In this document: one piece after another, positions 51,965 through 61,036 of the stretch
Numbering within the stretch: the first letter of the stretch is position 1
Layout of the letters: the number at the start of each line of letters is the position of its first letter
Assembly (NCBI RefSeq): GCF_014653945.1
Contig: NZ_BNAU01000006.1
Coordinates: forward strand, 310,001-374,000
Length of the DNA: 64,000 bases
Direction of reading: 5' to 3'
Source of the DNA: Amycolatopsis deserti
GTDB taxonomy: Bacteria > Actinomycetota > Actinomycetes > Mycobacteriales > Pseudonocardiaceae
Position numbers and translations under genes: made by a program
Notes under the pieces: generated by a model
Told to the model about the DNA's origin: nothing
Database searches by the model: none
Seen by the model: only the letters and a program-made list of their open reading frames with translations

Positions 51965-54900
51965 GTGCCAGACGACCACGCCGCAGGCCCCGGTCACAGA
52001 GCCGACGACGGCTCCACCTCGAACGGCCGGCGACGCCGACGCTCACTGGACACGCACGGCGGCATCAACGTTTCGGACCTGGTCGCGCAGCACACGGGGT
52101 ACCGCCCCCGGTTCGACGGCGCCCGGTCGAGCGCCCACACGGCCCCGCCGGAGCAGGTCCCGCCGGTATCGCGCCGCACGGCGCCCCCGGCTCGCCCGGA
52201 GCCCCGCGCGCCCGAGCCGCCGCCCCAACGCCGCTCCCCAGCCACGGGACGCACGCCCGCGGCGCCGGTACCGCCCACACAACAACCCCGACGAGCCGTC
52301 CCCCCACGCCGACCCGCGGCACCGGAGCCGCCGACCAGCGCCGGTTTCGGGGAGGCGCCGCAGCCGTCGAACGGAGCCGCGCACCCGAGCGGCAACCGCG
52401 CCGAGCCTCGCCACCCGAGTGGGTTCGCGGAGGCGCCCGAGCCGTCGAACGGAGCCGCGCACCCGAGTGGATTTGCCGCCCCCACTCGCGCCGAGTCCCG
52501 CCACGCGAGCGGTTTCGCGGAAGCGCCGGAGCCATCGAACGGTGCCCCGCACCCGAGTGGTTTCACCAAGGCCCCCATCCGCGCGGACTCTCGCCACGCG
52601 AGCGGTTCCGCGGCGGCACCCGAAACATCGAACGGAGCCGCGCACCCCAGCGGTTTCGCCAAGGCGCCCAACGGTGCCGAGCGCCCGAGCGGCCCCCACG
52701 CCGAGTCCCGCCACGCGAGCGGCCTCGCGGCGCCGCCAGAGACCTCCAGCCGAGCCGCGGCGCCCGGCCGTCACGCGACCGGTTTCGCCGAGGCGCAGCC
52801 CTCCAACCGAGCAGACGCGCCGGCCCGCCACGCCGACGCACCCCACCTGAACGGCGCCGAGGCACCAGCGCGTCCCGCAGGCCCCCCACAGCCGTCGGCC
52901 CGCCCCGAGGCCCGCCACCCCAGCGGCTTCGCGGAAGCGCCCCAGCCCAACGGTGCCCGCCGTGCGGGCGCGCCCGCTGACGTGCCACGCCACCCCAGCA
53001 GCTTCCTGGAAGCACCGCAGCCCTCGACCCCCGCCGAGGCACCCCACCACCCGAGTGGCTTCACCGACGCACCGAACGGCGCCGTTCCCGCCCGCCGCGC
53101 TGGCGCTCCCCAGCCGTCCAGCCGCGCAGAACCGCGCCCCGCGAGTGGCTTCGCGGAGGCGCCGCAGCCTTCGGGTCGTGCCGAGGCGCCCCGCCACCCG
53201 AGTGGTTTCGCCGAGGTACCGCAGCCTTCGGGCCGTGCCGAGGCGCCCCGCCACCCCAGTGGTTTCGCCGAGGTACCGCAGCCTTCGAGCCGTGCTGAGG
53301 CGCCCCGGCATCCGAGTGGTTTCGCGGAGGCGCCGCAGCCCTCGGGCCGCCCGGAGGCGCCCCGCCACCCCGGCAGCTTCGCCGAGGTTCCGCCGCTGAA
53401 CGGCGCCGATGCCTCCCGCCACCCCACTGGCTTCGCGGAGGCGCCGCAGCCCTCCAGCCGTGCCGAGGCGTCCCGCCACCCGAGTGGTTTCGCCGAGGCG
53501 CCGCAGCCTTCGGGTCGTGCCGAGGCGTCCCGCCACCCCAGTGGCTTCGCCGAGGTGCCGCAGCCGGACGGGGCCGACGCTCCGCCCCGGCCCGGGCCGG
53601 CCACGCCCCCGCCCGCCAGCCGTCAAGGCGTCGAGCCGTCCGCGAGCCATCCCGAGGCCGCCGCCACCCAGCTCCGCGAACCCGTCGAACGGCCCGGTGG
53701 CCCGCGCCGTCCGCCGCGGGCTCGGCCCGTTGCCCCCGCGGATCGGCTCACCATGACCGACGAGCTGGAGCCCGTCGGCGATCACACCAAGGTCCGCCGC
53801 AAGATCGACAACACCCTGGCGCGCTTCGCGGCCGCCCACGAGGAACTCGCCGCCGAGGAGGCCAAGCGCCAGGAGCGCCGCGAGCGGTTCATCGCCCGCC
53901 CGGTCGCCCTCATCGAGCAGACCCGTACCCGCCTGCAGCGCGTCGTCGCTCCGGTGAAGTCCGACGGCGACGGCGAGAAGGCCGCGCCGCAGACCCGCCT
54001 GCAGGAGAAGAAACAGCGCCGCAGCGACCGCTCCATCCGCATCACCCGGATCACCTGCGCCGTCCTCGCCGGCCTGATCTTCCTCGCCACCGGCGCCCTC
54101 TGGGGCACCAAGACCTGGTTCAACAGCAAGTTCACCGAGATCGCCGCCCTCGACGAGAACTCCTCCGACATCCAGAACGCGGCCGGCCAGACCGGTGACG
54201 AGAACTTCCTCATCGTCGGCTCCGACACCCGCGCCGGCGCCACCGCCGAGGAGAACGTGGGCGACGCGGACGCGGTCGGCGGCGCCCGCTCGGACACCGT
54301 GATGCTGGCGCACGTGCCGGCCGACCGGAAACGCGCCGTCGTCGTCTCCTTCCCGCGCGACCTGGAGATCTCCCGGCCCGCGTGCGAGCGCTACGACGCC
54401 AACACCGGGCAGTACTCCAGCGAGGTCGTCGCCGCCGCCACGAAGGTCAAGCTCAACACCGCCTACGCGATCGGCGGCCCTAAGTGCCTCACCAAGTGGG
54501 TGCAGCAGCTGACCGGCCTGCGGGTGAACCACTTCGTGGGCATCGACTTCGGCGGGTTCAAGGACATGGTCGACGCCGTGCACGGCGTCACCGTGCACGT
54601 GGACAAACCGATCAAGGACTCCGTGCTCGGCATGGTGATCGCGGAGACCGGTGACGTGACGATCTCCGGTGACCAGGCCCTCAGCTACGTCCGAGCCCGG
54701 CACGTGCAGGGCGACCCGACGTCGGACTACGGCCGGATCAAGCGGCAGCAGGAGTTCCTCACCGCCCTGCTGCAGAAGGCCATGTCGCAGGGCGTCATCA
54801 CCGACCCCACCCAGCTCACGAACTTCGTCACCGCCTTCGCGCGCGCCACCTTCGGCGACAACATCGGCGTCGACCAGATGCTCACGCTGGCCCAGTCGAT

Positions 54901-55132
54901 GAAGGGCATGGACACCACCAAGCTCAAGTTCCTCACCGTGCCGACCACCGGCGAGTCGAACTCCCGCGGCAACGAGGTGCTCCTGGAGACCAAGTCCAAA
55001 GAGCTGTTCCAGGCCATGATCGACAACACCCCGCTGCCCGGGACGCCCGAGTACGAGGCGGCGCAGGCGGCGTCCAGCGCGGCCCAGACCCCGCCGCCGA
55101 GCATGTCGAAGAAGTCGAGTTCGGACTCGTGA
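51965..55132 (+). CDS. LCP-family cell-wall ligase with giant repetitive N-terminus
   Basis: 1055 residues. Residues 1-60 are basic (SNGRRRRRSLDTHGGINVSDL). Residues about 123-545 form some 20 degenerate Pro/Ala-rich units. A charged helix (ARFAAAHEELAAEEAKRQERRERF) comes before the single membrane helix at 696-714. The LytR-CpsA-Psr catalytic domain runs from about 745 to 1000 (FLIVGSDTRAG, ARSDTVMLAHV, SFPRDLEI, YGRIKRQQEF). LCP enzymes attach arabinogalactan or teichoic-type polymers to peptidoglycan. GTG 51965 follows GAGAGGAGACC. Confidence 0.9.
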   Translation: MPDDHAAGPGHRADDGSTSNGRRRRRSLDTHGGINVSDLVAQHTGYRPRFDGARSSAHTAPPEQVPPVSRRTAPPARPEPRAPEPPPQRRSPATGRTPAAPVPPTQQPRRAVPPRRPAAPEPPTSAGFGEAPQPSNGAAHPSGNRAEPRHPSGFAEAPEPSNGAAHPSGFAAPTRAESRHASGFAEAPEPSNGAPHPSGFTKAPIRADSRHASGSAAAPETSNGAAHPSGFAKAPNGAERPSGPHAESRHASGLAAPPETSSRAAAPGRHATGFAEAQPSNRADAPARHADAPHLNGAEAPARPAGPPQPSARPEARHPSGFAEAPQPNGARRAGAPADVPRHPSSFLEAPQPSTPAEAPHHPSGFTDAPNGAVPARRAGAPQPSSRAEPRPASGFAEAPQPSGRAEAPRHPSGFAEVPQPSGRAEAPRHPSGFAEVPQPSSRAEAPRHPSGFAEAPQPSGRPEAPRHPGSFAEVPPLNGADASRHPTGFAEAPQPSSRAEASRHPSGFAEAPQPSGRAEASRHPSGFAEVPQPDGADAPPRPGPATPPPASRQGVEPSASHPEAAATQLREPVERPGGPRRPPRARPVAPADRLTMTDELEPVGDHTKVRRKIDNTLARFAAAHEELAAEEAKRQERRERFIARPVALIEQTRTRLQRVVAPVKSDGDGEKAAPQTRLQEKKQRRSDRSIRITRITCAVLAGLIFLATGALWGTKTWFNSKFTEIAALDENSSDIQNAAGQTGDENFLIVGSDTRAGATAEENVGDADAVGGARSDTVMLAHVPADRKRAVVVSFPRDLEISRPACERYDANTGQYSSEVVAAATKVKLNTAYAIGGPKCLTKWVQQLTGLRVNHFVGIDFGGFKDMVDAVHGVTVHVDKPIKDSVLGMVIAETGDVTISGDQALSYVRARHVQGDPTSDYGRIKRQQEFLTALLQKAMSQGVITDPTQLTNFVTAFARATFGDNIGVDQMLTLAQSMKGMDTTKLKFLTVPTTGESNSRGNEVLLETKSKELFQAMIDNTPLPGTPEYEAAQAASSAAQTPPPSMSKKSSSDS
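52333..53610 (+). repeat. Degenerate 57-bp coding repeats in the LCP gene
   Basis: About 20 units whose cleanest form encodes RHPSGFAEVPQPSGRAEAP (19 residues, 57 bp). AGTGG landmarks at 53144, 53201, 53258 and 53315 are exactly 57 bp apart. Units upstream of 53000 are more diverged and variable in length, so the array probably grew at its 3' side. Confidence 0.85.
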
Positions 55133-55148
55133 CAACTCGTTAGCCCCG

Positions 55149-55170
55149 GTTCATTCCCGGTTCACTTCGC
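55149..55170 (+). promoter_or_regulatory. PHO box upstream of phoU
   Basis: Two adjacent 11-nt units, GTTCATTCCCG and GTTCACTTCGC, match the actinobacterial PhoP consensus (GTTCACC-like repeats every 11 nt). They lie 40 bp before the phoU ATG. Confidence 0.75.
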
Positions 55171-55209
55171 GATGCGGCGATCGCCCCGAACGGGTCGTAG
55201 AGTGAGGCC

Positions 55210-55875
55210 ATGCGCGAGGCTTACCACGTCGAACTCGAAGACCTGGCCGCGAACCTGGCGGACATGTCGCTCCAGGCCGCGGCCGCCATGAAGAAGGCGA
55301 CGCAGGCGCTGCTCGAAGCGGATCTGTCGCTGGCCGAGCAGGTGATCGGCGACGACCAGAAGATCGACGACGCTCGTGCCGAGAGCGAGGAGAAGGCCTA
55401 CGCCCTCCTGGCGCTGCAGGCTCCGGTCGCGACCGACCTGCGGACCGTGCTCGCCGTGATCCACGCCGCCGAAAGCCTGGAGCGGATGGGCGACCTGGCC
55501 CTGCACGTCGCCAAGGCGGCGCGCCGCCGCCACCCGCAGGCCACGCTGCCCGAGCCGGTGCGGAACTACTTCGCCGAGATGGGCGAGCTCGACGTCCGCC
55601 TGGCGGAGAAGGTCGCCGACGTCATCAAGAGCCGCGACGTGGAGGCTGCCCGTGCGCTCGAGGAGGAGGACGACCGCGTCGACGAGATCCACCGCCACCT
55701 GTTCACGGTGATCATGGACCCGGACTGGAAGCACGGGGTGGCCGCCGCCGTCGACATCACCCTGCTCGGCCGGTTCTACGAGCGGTTCGCCGACCACGCG
55801 GTGTCCGTCGGCAAGCGCATGGTGTTCGTGGCCACCGGCAAGATGCCCGGCTACGCCCACGACGAGGACCTCTGA
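55210..55875 (+). CDS. phoU: Phosphate signalling complex protein PhoU
   Basis: 221 residues made of two PhoU three-helix bundles, each with the E/D-rich metal motif (ESLERMGDLALHVA; YERFADHAVSVGKR). It links the Pst transporter to the phosphate two-component system and restrains it when phosphate is plentiful. Start ATG 55210. A PHO box precedes it. The stop is 7 bp from the convergent alarmone synthetase. Confidence 0.96.
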   Translation: MREAYHVELEDLAANLADMSLQAAAAMKKATQALLEADLSLAEQVIGDDQKIDDARAESEEKAYALLALQAPVATDLRTVLAVIHAAESLERMGDLALHVAKAARRRHPQATLPEPVRNYFAEMGELDVRLAEKVADVIKSRDVEAARALEEEDDRVDEIHRHLFTVIMDPDWKHGVAAAVDITLLGRFYERFADHAVSVGKRMVFVATGKMPGYAHDEDL

Positions 55876-55882
55876 GGCAGAG

Positions 55883-56524
55883 CTAGGACTGACCGCCCTG
55901 CAGGCGCTGGTGCAGGGCGGTCATCCGCGCGTCCAGGTCGGCGGCGGTCTCCGCGGCGGCGCGCAGCTCGTCGGCGAAGTCGGCCGGCGCGGTGCCGGCG
56001 TACTTGTAGAACAGCTTGTGCTCAACCGCCGCCCAGAAGTCCATCCCGACCGTGCGCATCTGGATCTCCACCTTGACCCGCTCGACCCGGTCGGACAGGA
56101 ACACCGGGATCCGCACGATCAGGTGCAGGCTGCGGTAGCCGTTCGGCTTGGGCGCGGCGATGTAGTCCTTGGTGCGGACGATCTCGACGTCGTCCTGGCG
56201 ACCGAGCATCTCGGCGACCAGGTAGACGTCCGGCACGAACGGGCACACGACGCGGATGCCGGCGACGTCCTCGATGTGCTCGCGGATCGCCTCGATGCTC
56301 GGTTCGATGCCCTTGCGGGCGAGCTTGTCGAGGATCGCCTCGGGCGACTTGACGCGGCTCGCCAGGTGCTCGATCGGGTCGTGCTGGTTGGCGAAGTCGA
56401 ACTCCTCGGACAGGATCCGCAGCTTGGTCATCAGCTCGTCGATGCCGAACTTGTAGACCATGAGTTCGCGCTGGAGCGTCCGAAGCAGCGCAGCTGAGTG
56501 GCTGACTTCGTCGAGCACGGTCAT
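55883..56524 (-). CDS. Small alarmone synthetase (RelA/SpoT synthetase domain)
   Basis: 213 residues, no HD hydrolase or TGS domain, so it is of the RelQ/RelP type. Motifs are SRVKSPEAILDKLARKG, DVAGIRVVCPFVPDVY, TKDYIAAPKPNGYRSLHLIV, and VEIQMRTVGMDFWAAVEHKLFYKY. It makes (p)ppGpp or pGpp. ATG 56524. A perfect 12-bp hairpin at 55891-55922 lies inside its last codons. Confidence 0.94.
   Translation of the reverse strand: MTVLDEVSHSAALLRTLQRELMVYKFGIDELMTKLRILSEEFDFANQHDPIEHLASRVKSPEAILDKLARKGIEPSIEAIREHIEDVAGIRVVCPFVPDVYLVAEMLGRQDDVEIVRTKDYIAAPKPNGYRSLHLIVRIPVFLSDRVERVKVEIQMRTVGMDFWAAVEHKLFYKYAGTAPADFADELRAAAETAADLDARMTALHQRLQGGQS
55891..55922. terminator. Hairpin inside the 3' end of the alarmone synthetase gene
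   Basis: GACCGCCCTGCA and its perfect complement flank 8 nt. It is 16 bp past the phoU stop and overlaps the last ten codons of the convergent gene, so it can stop phoU transcripts and possibly both. Confidence 0.65.
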
Positions 56525-56546
56525 GCGACCAGCCTACCGAGACCGA

Positions 56547-57455
56547 TCAGGGCGCATCGCGCACCGAACGGGTCGCCCCGATCGAGGCCGCCACCACGCA
56601 GCAGATCGCCAGCCACTGCAGCGGGTGCAGGGCCTCACCCAGCACCAGCAGCCCGGACAGCGCCGCGACGGCCGGTTCGAGGCTCATCAGGATGCCGAAC
56701 ACCCGCGGCGGGATCTTGCGCAGCGCCTCCAGCTCGAGCGAGTACGGGACGACCGACGACAGCAGCGCCACCGCGAGACCGATCAGCAGCACCCACGGCG
56801 ACAGCAGGTTCGTGCCGCTGTCGATCACGCCCGCCGGCATCGCCGCGACCGCCGCGACGGCCATGCCCAGCGCGAGGCCCTTGCCCTCCTCGGTGCGCTT
56901 GCCCAGGGACGCGCTGAGCAGGATGTAGAGCCCCCAGCAGGCGCCCGCGATCAGCGCGAACACGATGCCGAGCAGCGACAGGTCGCCCCGCGTCTCGGCG
57001 AGCAGAACGACGCCGCCCGCGGCGACCACCGCCCACAGCACGTCGAGCCAGCGCCGCGACCCGGCCAGCGCGACCGCCAGCGGCCCGAGGAACTCGATGG
57101 TGACCGCGATGCCCTGCGGAATCCGGGCGAGCGCCTGGTAGAAGGTCAGGTTCATGGTGCCGAGCACGACGCCGTAGGCGAGGACCACCGGCAGCGCCCG
57201 GCGGCCCAAGCGCAGCACCGGACGCCACACGAGCAGCAGCACGAGCGCGGCGAAGAACAACCGCAGCGTGACCGTGCCCGCCGGCCCGGTGACCGCGAAC
57301 AGCTGTTTGGCGAGCGAGGCGCCCACCTGCACGCTGACGATCCCGATCAGCACCTGCAGCGGCGGCGGGATGACGCCCAGGGCACGCCCGGCCGCGGCGA
57401 GCACCCGGGGCTTGGGCAACCGCCCGCCGACACCGTCCACGAAAACCTGAACCAC
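56547..57455 (-). CDS. EamA-family (DMT) exporter, RhtA-like
   Basis: 302 residues with ten helices and the two EamA halves (SLAKQLFAVTGPAGTVTLRLFFAALVLLLVWRP; VPYSLELEALRKIPPRVFGILMSLEPAVAALSGLLVLGEAL). The second motif is characteristic of RhtA-type threonine/homoserine exporters. The frame is open to 57506; GTG 57455 is chosen as the start. The stop is 22 bp before the alarmone synthetase start, so they could share a promoter. Confidence 0.88.
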   Translation of the reverse strand: MVQVFVDGVGGRLPKPRVLAAAGRALGVIPPPLQVLIGIVSVQVGASLAKQLFAVTGPAGTVTLRLFFAALVLLLVWRPVLRLGRRALPVVLAYGVVLGTMNLTFYQALARIPQGIAVTIEFLGPLAVALAGSRRWLDVLWAVVAAGGVVLLAETRGDLSLLGIVFALIAGACWGLYILLSASLGKRTEEGKGLALGMAVAAVAAMPAGVIDSGTNLLSPWVLLIGLAVALLSSVVPYSLELEALRKIPPRVFGILMSLEPAVAALSGLLVLGEALHPLQWLAICCVVAASIGATRSVRDAP

Positions 57456-57500
57456 GACCCCGACGCTAGCGGCACCCACCGACAGTTCCCACCGGATTTG

Positions 57501-57950
57501 CCTCACGTGCCGGCGAACCAGTCGCGGAGCACTCGATCAGCCGATGCCGGTTAGCCGGTGCGGTTGGTGGAGGGCGGCGCGGTGGGCCCACTCCGCCTGG
57601 GGGCTTGCGGGTGCCGGTTGGGCTGGTAGCTCAGGCAGCTTCACGTGCCGGGGAACCGCCCGCGGAGCACTCGATCAGTCGATGCCGGTTAGCCGGCGCA
57701 GGGTGGTCGAGTGCGGCGCGGTCGGCTCACTCCGCCTGGGGTCTTGCGGGTGCCGGTTGGGCTGGGAGCCCAGGCAGCCTCACGCGCCGGGAGACCGCCG
57801 GTGAGAACTCGTTCAGGCCACATCGGTCAGCCAGCGCAGGCTGAACGGCTCGGCGACGACCTCCTCCAGGCCCGTGCGCCGTGCTCGAAGTGTGGCGGTG
57901 ACTGGTGGAGGGCGGCGCTGTCGGCCGGCCGCGGGACGGTGATCATGCGG
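57501..57950 (-). pseudogene. Three decayed partial copies of the neighbouring monooxygenase gene
   Basis: Copies begin at 57501, 57639 and 57778, each opening with a CTTCACGTGCCGG-like block equivalent to the CTCACTCGCCACG at 57961 of the intact gene. The first two (about 139 bp each) keep homology to the 3' part of the gene with internal deletions and end in the segment matching GGGCTGGTAGCCCAGGCAG (58132-58150). The third keeps a longer match up to GATCATGCGG. No copy has an intact frame. Apparent open frames here are by-products. Confidence 0.75.
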
Positions 57951-58260
57951 CTGCGTTGTTCTCACTCGCCACGTCGGTCAGCCGGCGCAGGGTGAACGGC
58001 TCGGCGAGGATCTCGTCCAGGACCCGCGCCACGTGCTCGAAGTGCGGCAGCGAGAAGTGGTGGTCGAGCGCGGCGCTGTCGGCCCACTCCTCGACGATGA
58101 TCATCCGGCTGGGGTCCTCCGGGTGCGGGTAGGGCTGGTAGCCCAGGCAGCCGTCCTCGGCCAGCGACGGCTCGATCATCGCGGTCAGCTCGTCCCGCAG
58201 GCGCTGCTCGTGCCCGGGCTTGGCGGTGAACCCGGCGATGATGGTGAGGGTGTTCGACAT
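57943..58260 (-). CDS. Antibiotic biosynthesis monooxygenase-fold protein (putative quinol monooxygenase)
   Basis: 105 residues: MSNTLTIIAGFTAKPGHEQR, then PSLAEDGCLGYQPYPHPEDPSRMIIVEEWADSAALDHHFSLPHFEHV, the YgiN/ABM dimeric ferredoxin-like fold. The C-terminal tail SENNAAA and stop arise at the junction with the decayed copies. It is divergent from the MmyB-type regulator at 58411, its likely controller. ATG 58260. Confidence 0.9.
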   Translation of the reverse strand: MSNTLTIIAGFTAKPGHEQRLRDELTAMIEPSLAEDGCLGYQPYPHPEDPSRMIIVEEWADSAALDHHFSLPHFEHVARVLDEILAEPFTLRRLTDVASENNAAA

Positions 58261-58410
58261 GGCGGAAACTCCTGATCGTCGTTGGCTGGACGTGATCCAT
58301 CCTGCGGCGCCGGCCCGGCCGGGCCCAGGGCTCCGGTCGGCCGAGGTTCGCCCAGCCTGGGTCTGACGGAACCAGGCACCGCGGCGCCGTCTTCGCGAAT
58401 ACTGGGCCAC

Positions 58411-59268
58411 ATGGACCGCGCACAGCAGCTCACCGAGTTCCTGCGGACGCGCCGCGCCCGCCTGAGCCCGGACGACGCCGGTGCCGCCACCTTCGGCGGA
58501 CGACGGCGGGTACCGGGCCTGCGCCGGGAGGAACTGGCGCTGCTCGCCGGCGTGAGCGTCGACTACTACACCCGCCTGGAACAGGGCCGCGCCCGCAACG
58601 TGTCCGCCGACATCCTGGACGCCGTAGCCCGCGCGCTCCGCCTCGACGCGGACGAAACCGCCCACCTGCACAACCTCGCCCAGCCCACTGCCCGGAAACG
58701 CCCCGCCCGGCGCCAGCAGGTCGGCCCCGAGATGCGCCAGGCGCTGGACGCCCTGACCACCGTCCCCGCCTACCTCATCGGACGCCGCCTGGACGTGCTG
58801 GCCTGGAACGAGCTGGCCCGCGTCCTGGTCGCGGACTTCCCCGCCCTGCGCGCGGCCGAGCGGAACATGGCCCGGCTGGTCTTCCTCGACGACGCGGCCC
58901 GCGACCTCTACCCCGACTGGGAGAGCAAGGCGCGTGACACCGTCGCGAACCTCCGCTTCGACGCCGGACGCCACCCGGACGATCCCCTGCTGGCCGAGCT
59001 GGTGGGCGAACTCTCCCTGCACAGCGCCGACTTCCGCCGCCTGTGGGCCGGGCACGGGGTGCGGGGCAAGACCCGCGGCCGCAAGCGGTTCGCCCACCCC
59101 CGGGTCGGCGAGCTCGCGCTCGACTACGTGGCGATGAGCGCCCCGGACGATCCCGACCTGACCATGATGATCTACAGCGCGCCCGCGGGCTCCGACGCCG
59201 CGACCGCGCTCCAGCTCCTGGCCGGCCTCACCGCGCCCGGCTCGCGGCCGGTGGCGCGGACGCCCTGA
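58411..59268 (+). CDS. MmyB-type XRE transcriptional regulator
   Basis: 285 residues. The XRE helix-turn-helix is at 33-85 (RREELALLAGVSVDYYTRLEQGRARNVSADILDAVARALRLD), and the MmyB-like ligand pocket at 105-270 (AYLIGRRLDVLAWNELARVL, RFDAGRHPDDPLLAELVGELS). Members often sit divergent from an oxidoreductase gene and sense its substrate; here that is the monooxygenase at 57943-58260. Confidence 0.93.
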   Translation: MDRAQQLTEFLRTRRARLSPDDAGAATFGGRRRVPGLRREELALLAGVSVDYYTRLEQGRARNVSADILDAVARALRLDADETAHLHNLAQPTARKRPARRQQVGPEMRQALDALTTVPAYLIGRRLDVLAWNELARVLVADFPALRAAERNMARLVFLDDAARDLYPDWESKARDTVANLRFDAGRHPDDPLLAELVGELSLHSADFRRLWAGHGVRGKTRGRKRFAHPRVGELALDYVAMSAPDDPDLTMMIYSAPAGSDAATALQLLAGLTAPGSRPVARTP

Positions 59269-59277
59269 AAACGACGA

Positions 59278-59306
59278 GACCCCCACGGCGCGCAGCCGAG
59301 GGGGTC
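59278..59306. terminator. Bidirectional hairpin between the MmyB gene and pstB
   Basis: GACCCCC pairs with GGGGGTC across 15 nt between two convergent stops (59268 and 59323). Confidence 0.65.
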
Positions 59307-59322
59307 CACCGAAACCGCGGGA

Positions 59323-60099
59323 TCAGCCGAACCGGCCCGAGATGTAGTCCTCGGTCGCCTTCTCGTTCGGGTTCGAGAAGATCTTCTCGGTGTCGTTGAT
59401 CTCCACGAGCCGCCCCGGCTGCCCGACGCCGGCCAGGTTGAAGAACGCCGTCTGGTCCGACACCCGCGCCGCCTGCTGCATGTTGTGCGTGACGATCACG
59501 ATGGTGTAGTCCTTCTTCAGCTCGGCGATCAGGTCCTCGATCGCGAGCGTCGAGATCGGGTCCAGCGCCGAGCACGGCTCGTCCATCAGCAGCACGTCCG
59601 GGCGCACGGCGATGGCCCGCGCGATGCACAGGCGCTGCTGCTGACCACCGGAGAGGCTGCCGCCCGGCTTGCCCAGCCGGTCCTTGACCTCGTTCCACAG
59701 GTTCGCGCCGCGCAGGGCTCGCTCGGCGATCTCGTCGAGCTTCTTCTTGTTCTTCGTGCCCGCCAGCCGCAGCCCGGCCACCACGTTGTCCCGGATGGAC
59801 ATCGTCGGGAACGGGTTGGGCCGCTGGAACACCATGCCGATGGTGCGGCGGACCTGCACCGGGTCCACCGAGGACGCGTAGATGTCCTCGCCGTCGAGCA
59901 GGACCTGCCCGTCCACCCGGGCACCCGGGATGACCTCGTGCATCCGGTTCAGCGTGCGCAGCACAGTGGACTTGCCGCAGCCCGACGGGCCGATGAAGGC
60001 CGTGACGTTCCGCGGCGGCACGGACAGCGTGACGCTGTCGACGGCGTGGAACTTGCCGTAGTAGATGTCGAGGTCCTTGACGTCGATTCGCTTGGCCAT
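59323..60099 (-). CDS. pstB: Phosphate ABC transporter ATP-binding protein
   Basis: 258 residues. Walker [10 protein letters not shown], signature [15 protein letters not shown], Walker [14 protein letters not shown], and the PstB-specific [19 protein letters not shown]. It powers high-affinity phosphate uptake and is the last gene of the pst operon, 10 bp after pstA. Confidence 0.98.
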   Translation of the reverse strand: MAKRIDVKDLDIYYGKFHAVDSVTLSVPPRNVTAFIGPSGCGKSTVLRTLNRMHEVIPGARVDGQVLLDGEDIYASSVDPVQVRRTIGMVFQRPNPFPTMSIRDNVVAGLRLAGTKNKKKLDEIAERALRGANLWNEVKDRLGKPGGSLSGGQQQRLCIARAIAVRPDVLLMDEPCSALDPISTLAIEDLIAELKKDYTIVIVTHNMQQAARVSDQTAFFNLAGVGQPGRLVEINDTEKIFSNPNEKATEDYISGRFG

Positions 60100-60109
60100 T
60101 GCGGAACGC

Positions 60110-61036
60110 TCACTTCTTCTTCGGGGCGACCAGGCGGGAGACCACCGTGGCGATCAGGTTGATGAGGGCGATGATGAGGACGAGGGTCAGCGCGGCCCCC
60201 CAGATGCGGTCGAAACCGACGCTACCCGGTTCCATCGAGTTCGTGGCCCGCTCGGTGTTCATCAGCAGCGGCAACGAGGCCTGGTTGTTGTAGAACAGGT
60301 CCCAGTTGACGTACGCCGAGTAACCGACCAGCACCAGCAGCGGCGCGGTCTCGCCCATGACGCGGGCCAGCGCCATCATGACGCCGCTGATGATGCCGGA
60401 CAGGGCCGTCGGCAGCACGATCTTCATGATCGTCTTCCACTTCGGCACGCCCAGCGCGTAGGAGGCCTCGCGCAGGTCGTCCGGCACGATCCGCAGCATC
60501 TCCTCCGACGACCGCACCACGACCGGGATCATCAGCAGCACCAGGGCCAGCGACACGGCGAACCCGCTGCGCGGCAGGCCGAGCGTGGTGATCCACAGCG
60601 CGTAGATGAACAGCGCGGCCACGATCGAGGGGACGCCGGAGAGGATGTCCACCATGAACGTGGTGACCTTGGCCAGCCGGCTGTTCCGCCCGTACTCGAC
60701 CAGGTAGATGGCGACCAGCAGGCCCAGCGGCACCGAGATGATCGCGCACATCAGGCCCTGCTCGAGCGTGCCGATGATGGCGTGCAGGACACCACCGCCG
60801 ACCTCGTCGGACAGCACCGACCCGAAGTCCTGGTTCCACCAGTTGCTGTACGGGATGCGCTTGATGCCGTTCGCGATCACCGTGTAGAGCACCCACACCA
60901 GCGGCGCGACGGCGATCAGGAACGACAGCCACACCAGCACGGTGGCGAGCGCGTTCTTGGCCTTGCGGCCCGTGCTGACCTGCTGGAACGCCGGCGGCGA
61001 TGCCAGCCGGTCGGTCTCGGACAACGTTGTGGTCAT
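60110..61036 (-). CDS. pstA: Phosphate ABC transporter permease PstA
   Basis: 308 residues with six helices and the EAA-like loop [34 protein letters not shown]. The start ATG overlaps the pstC stop (TGATG), setting 61036 as the start although the frame is open to 61597. Confidence 0.97.
   Translation of the reverse strand: MTTTLSETDRLASPPAFQQVSTGRKAKNALATVLVWLSFLIAVAPLVWVLYTVIANGIKRIPYSNWWNQDFGSVLSDEVGGGVLHAIIGTLEQGLMCAIISVPLGLLVAIYLVEYGRNSRLAKVTTFMVDILSGVPSIVAALFIYALWITTLGLPRSGFAVSLALVLLMIPVVVRSSEEMLRIVPDDLREASYALGVPKWKTIMKIVLPTALSGIISGVMMALARVMGETAPLLVLVGYSAYVNWDLFYNNQASLPLLMNTERATNSMEPGSVGFDRIWGAALTLVLIIALINLIATVVSRLVAPKKK

Noticed and set aside
52333-53610. Regular repeats that might suggest a CRISPR array
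   Set aside because: The repeats are in frame, lack unique spacers, have a 57-bp period throughout and encode a continuous protein.
52043-55135. Thousand-codon open frame antisense to the LCP gene
   Set aside because: It mirrors the high-GC repetitive plus-strand gene; its Gly/Arg-rich translation has no domain, and the plus strand has the LCP catalytic motifs.
57544-57995. Short plus-strand open frames of 60-94 codons
   Set aside because: They lie in the decayed monooxygenase copies and repeat the same GC-rich text with no start signal.
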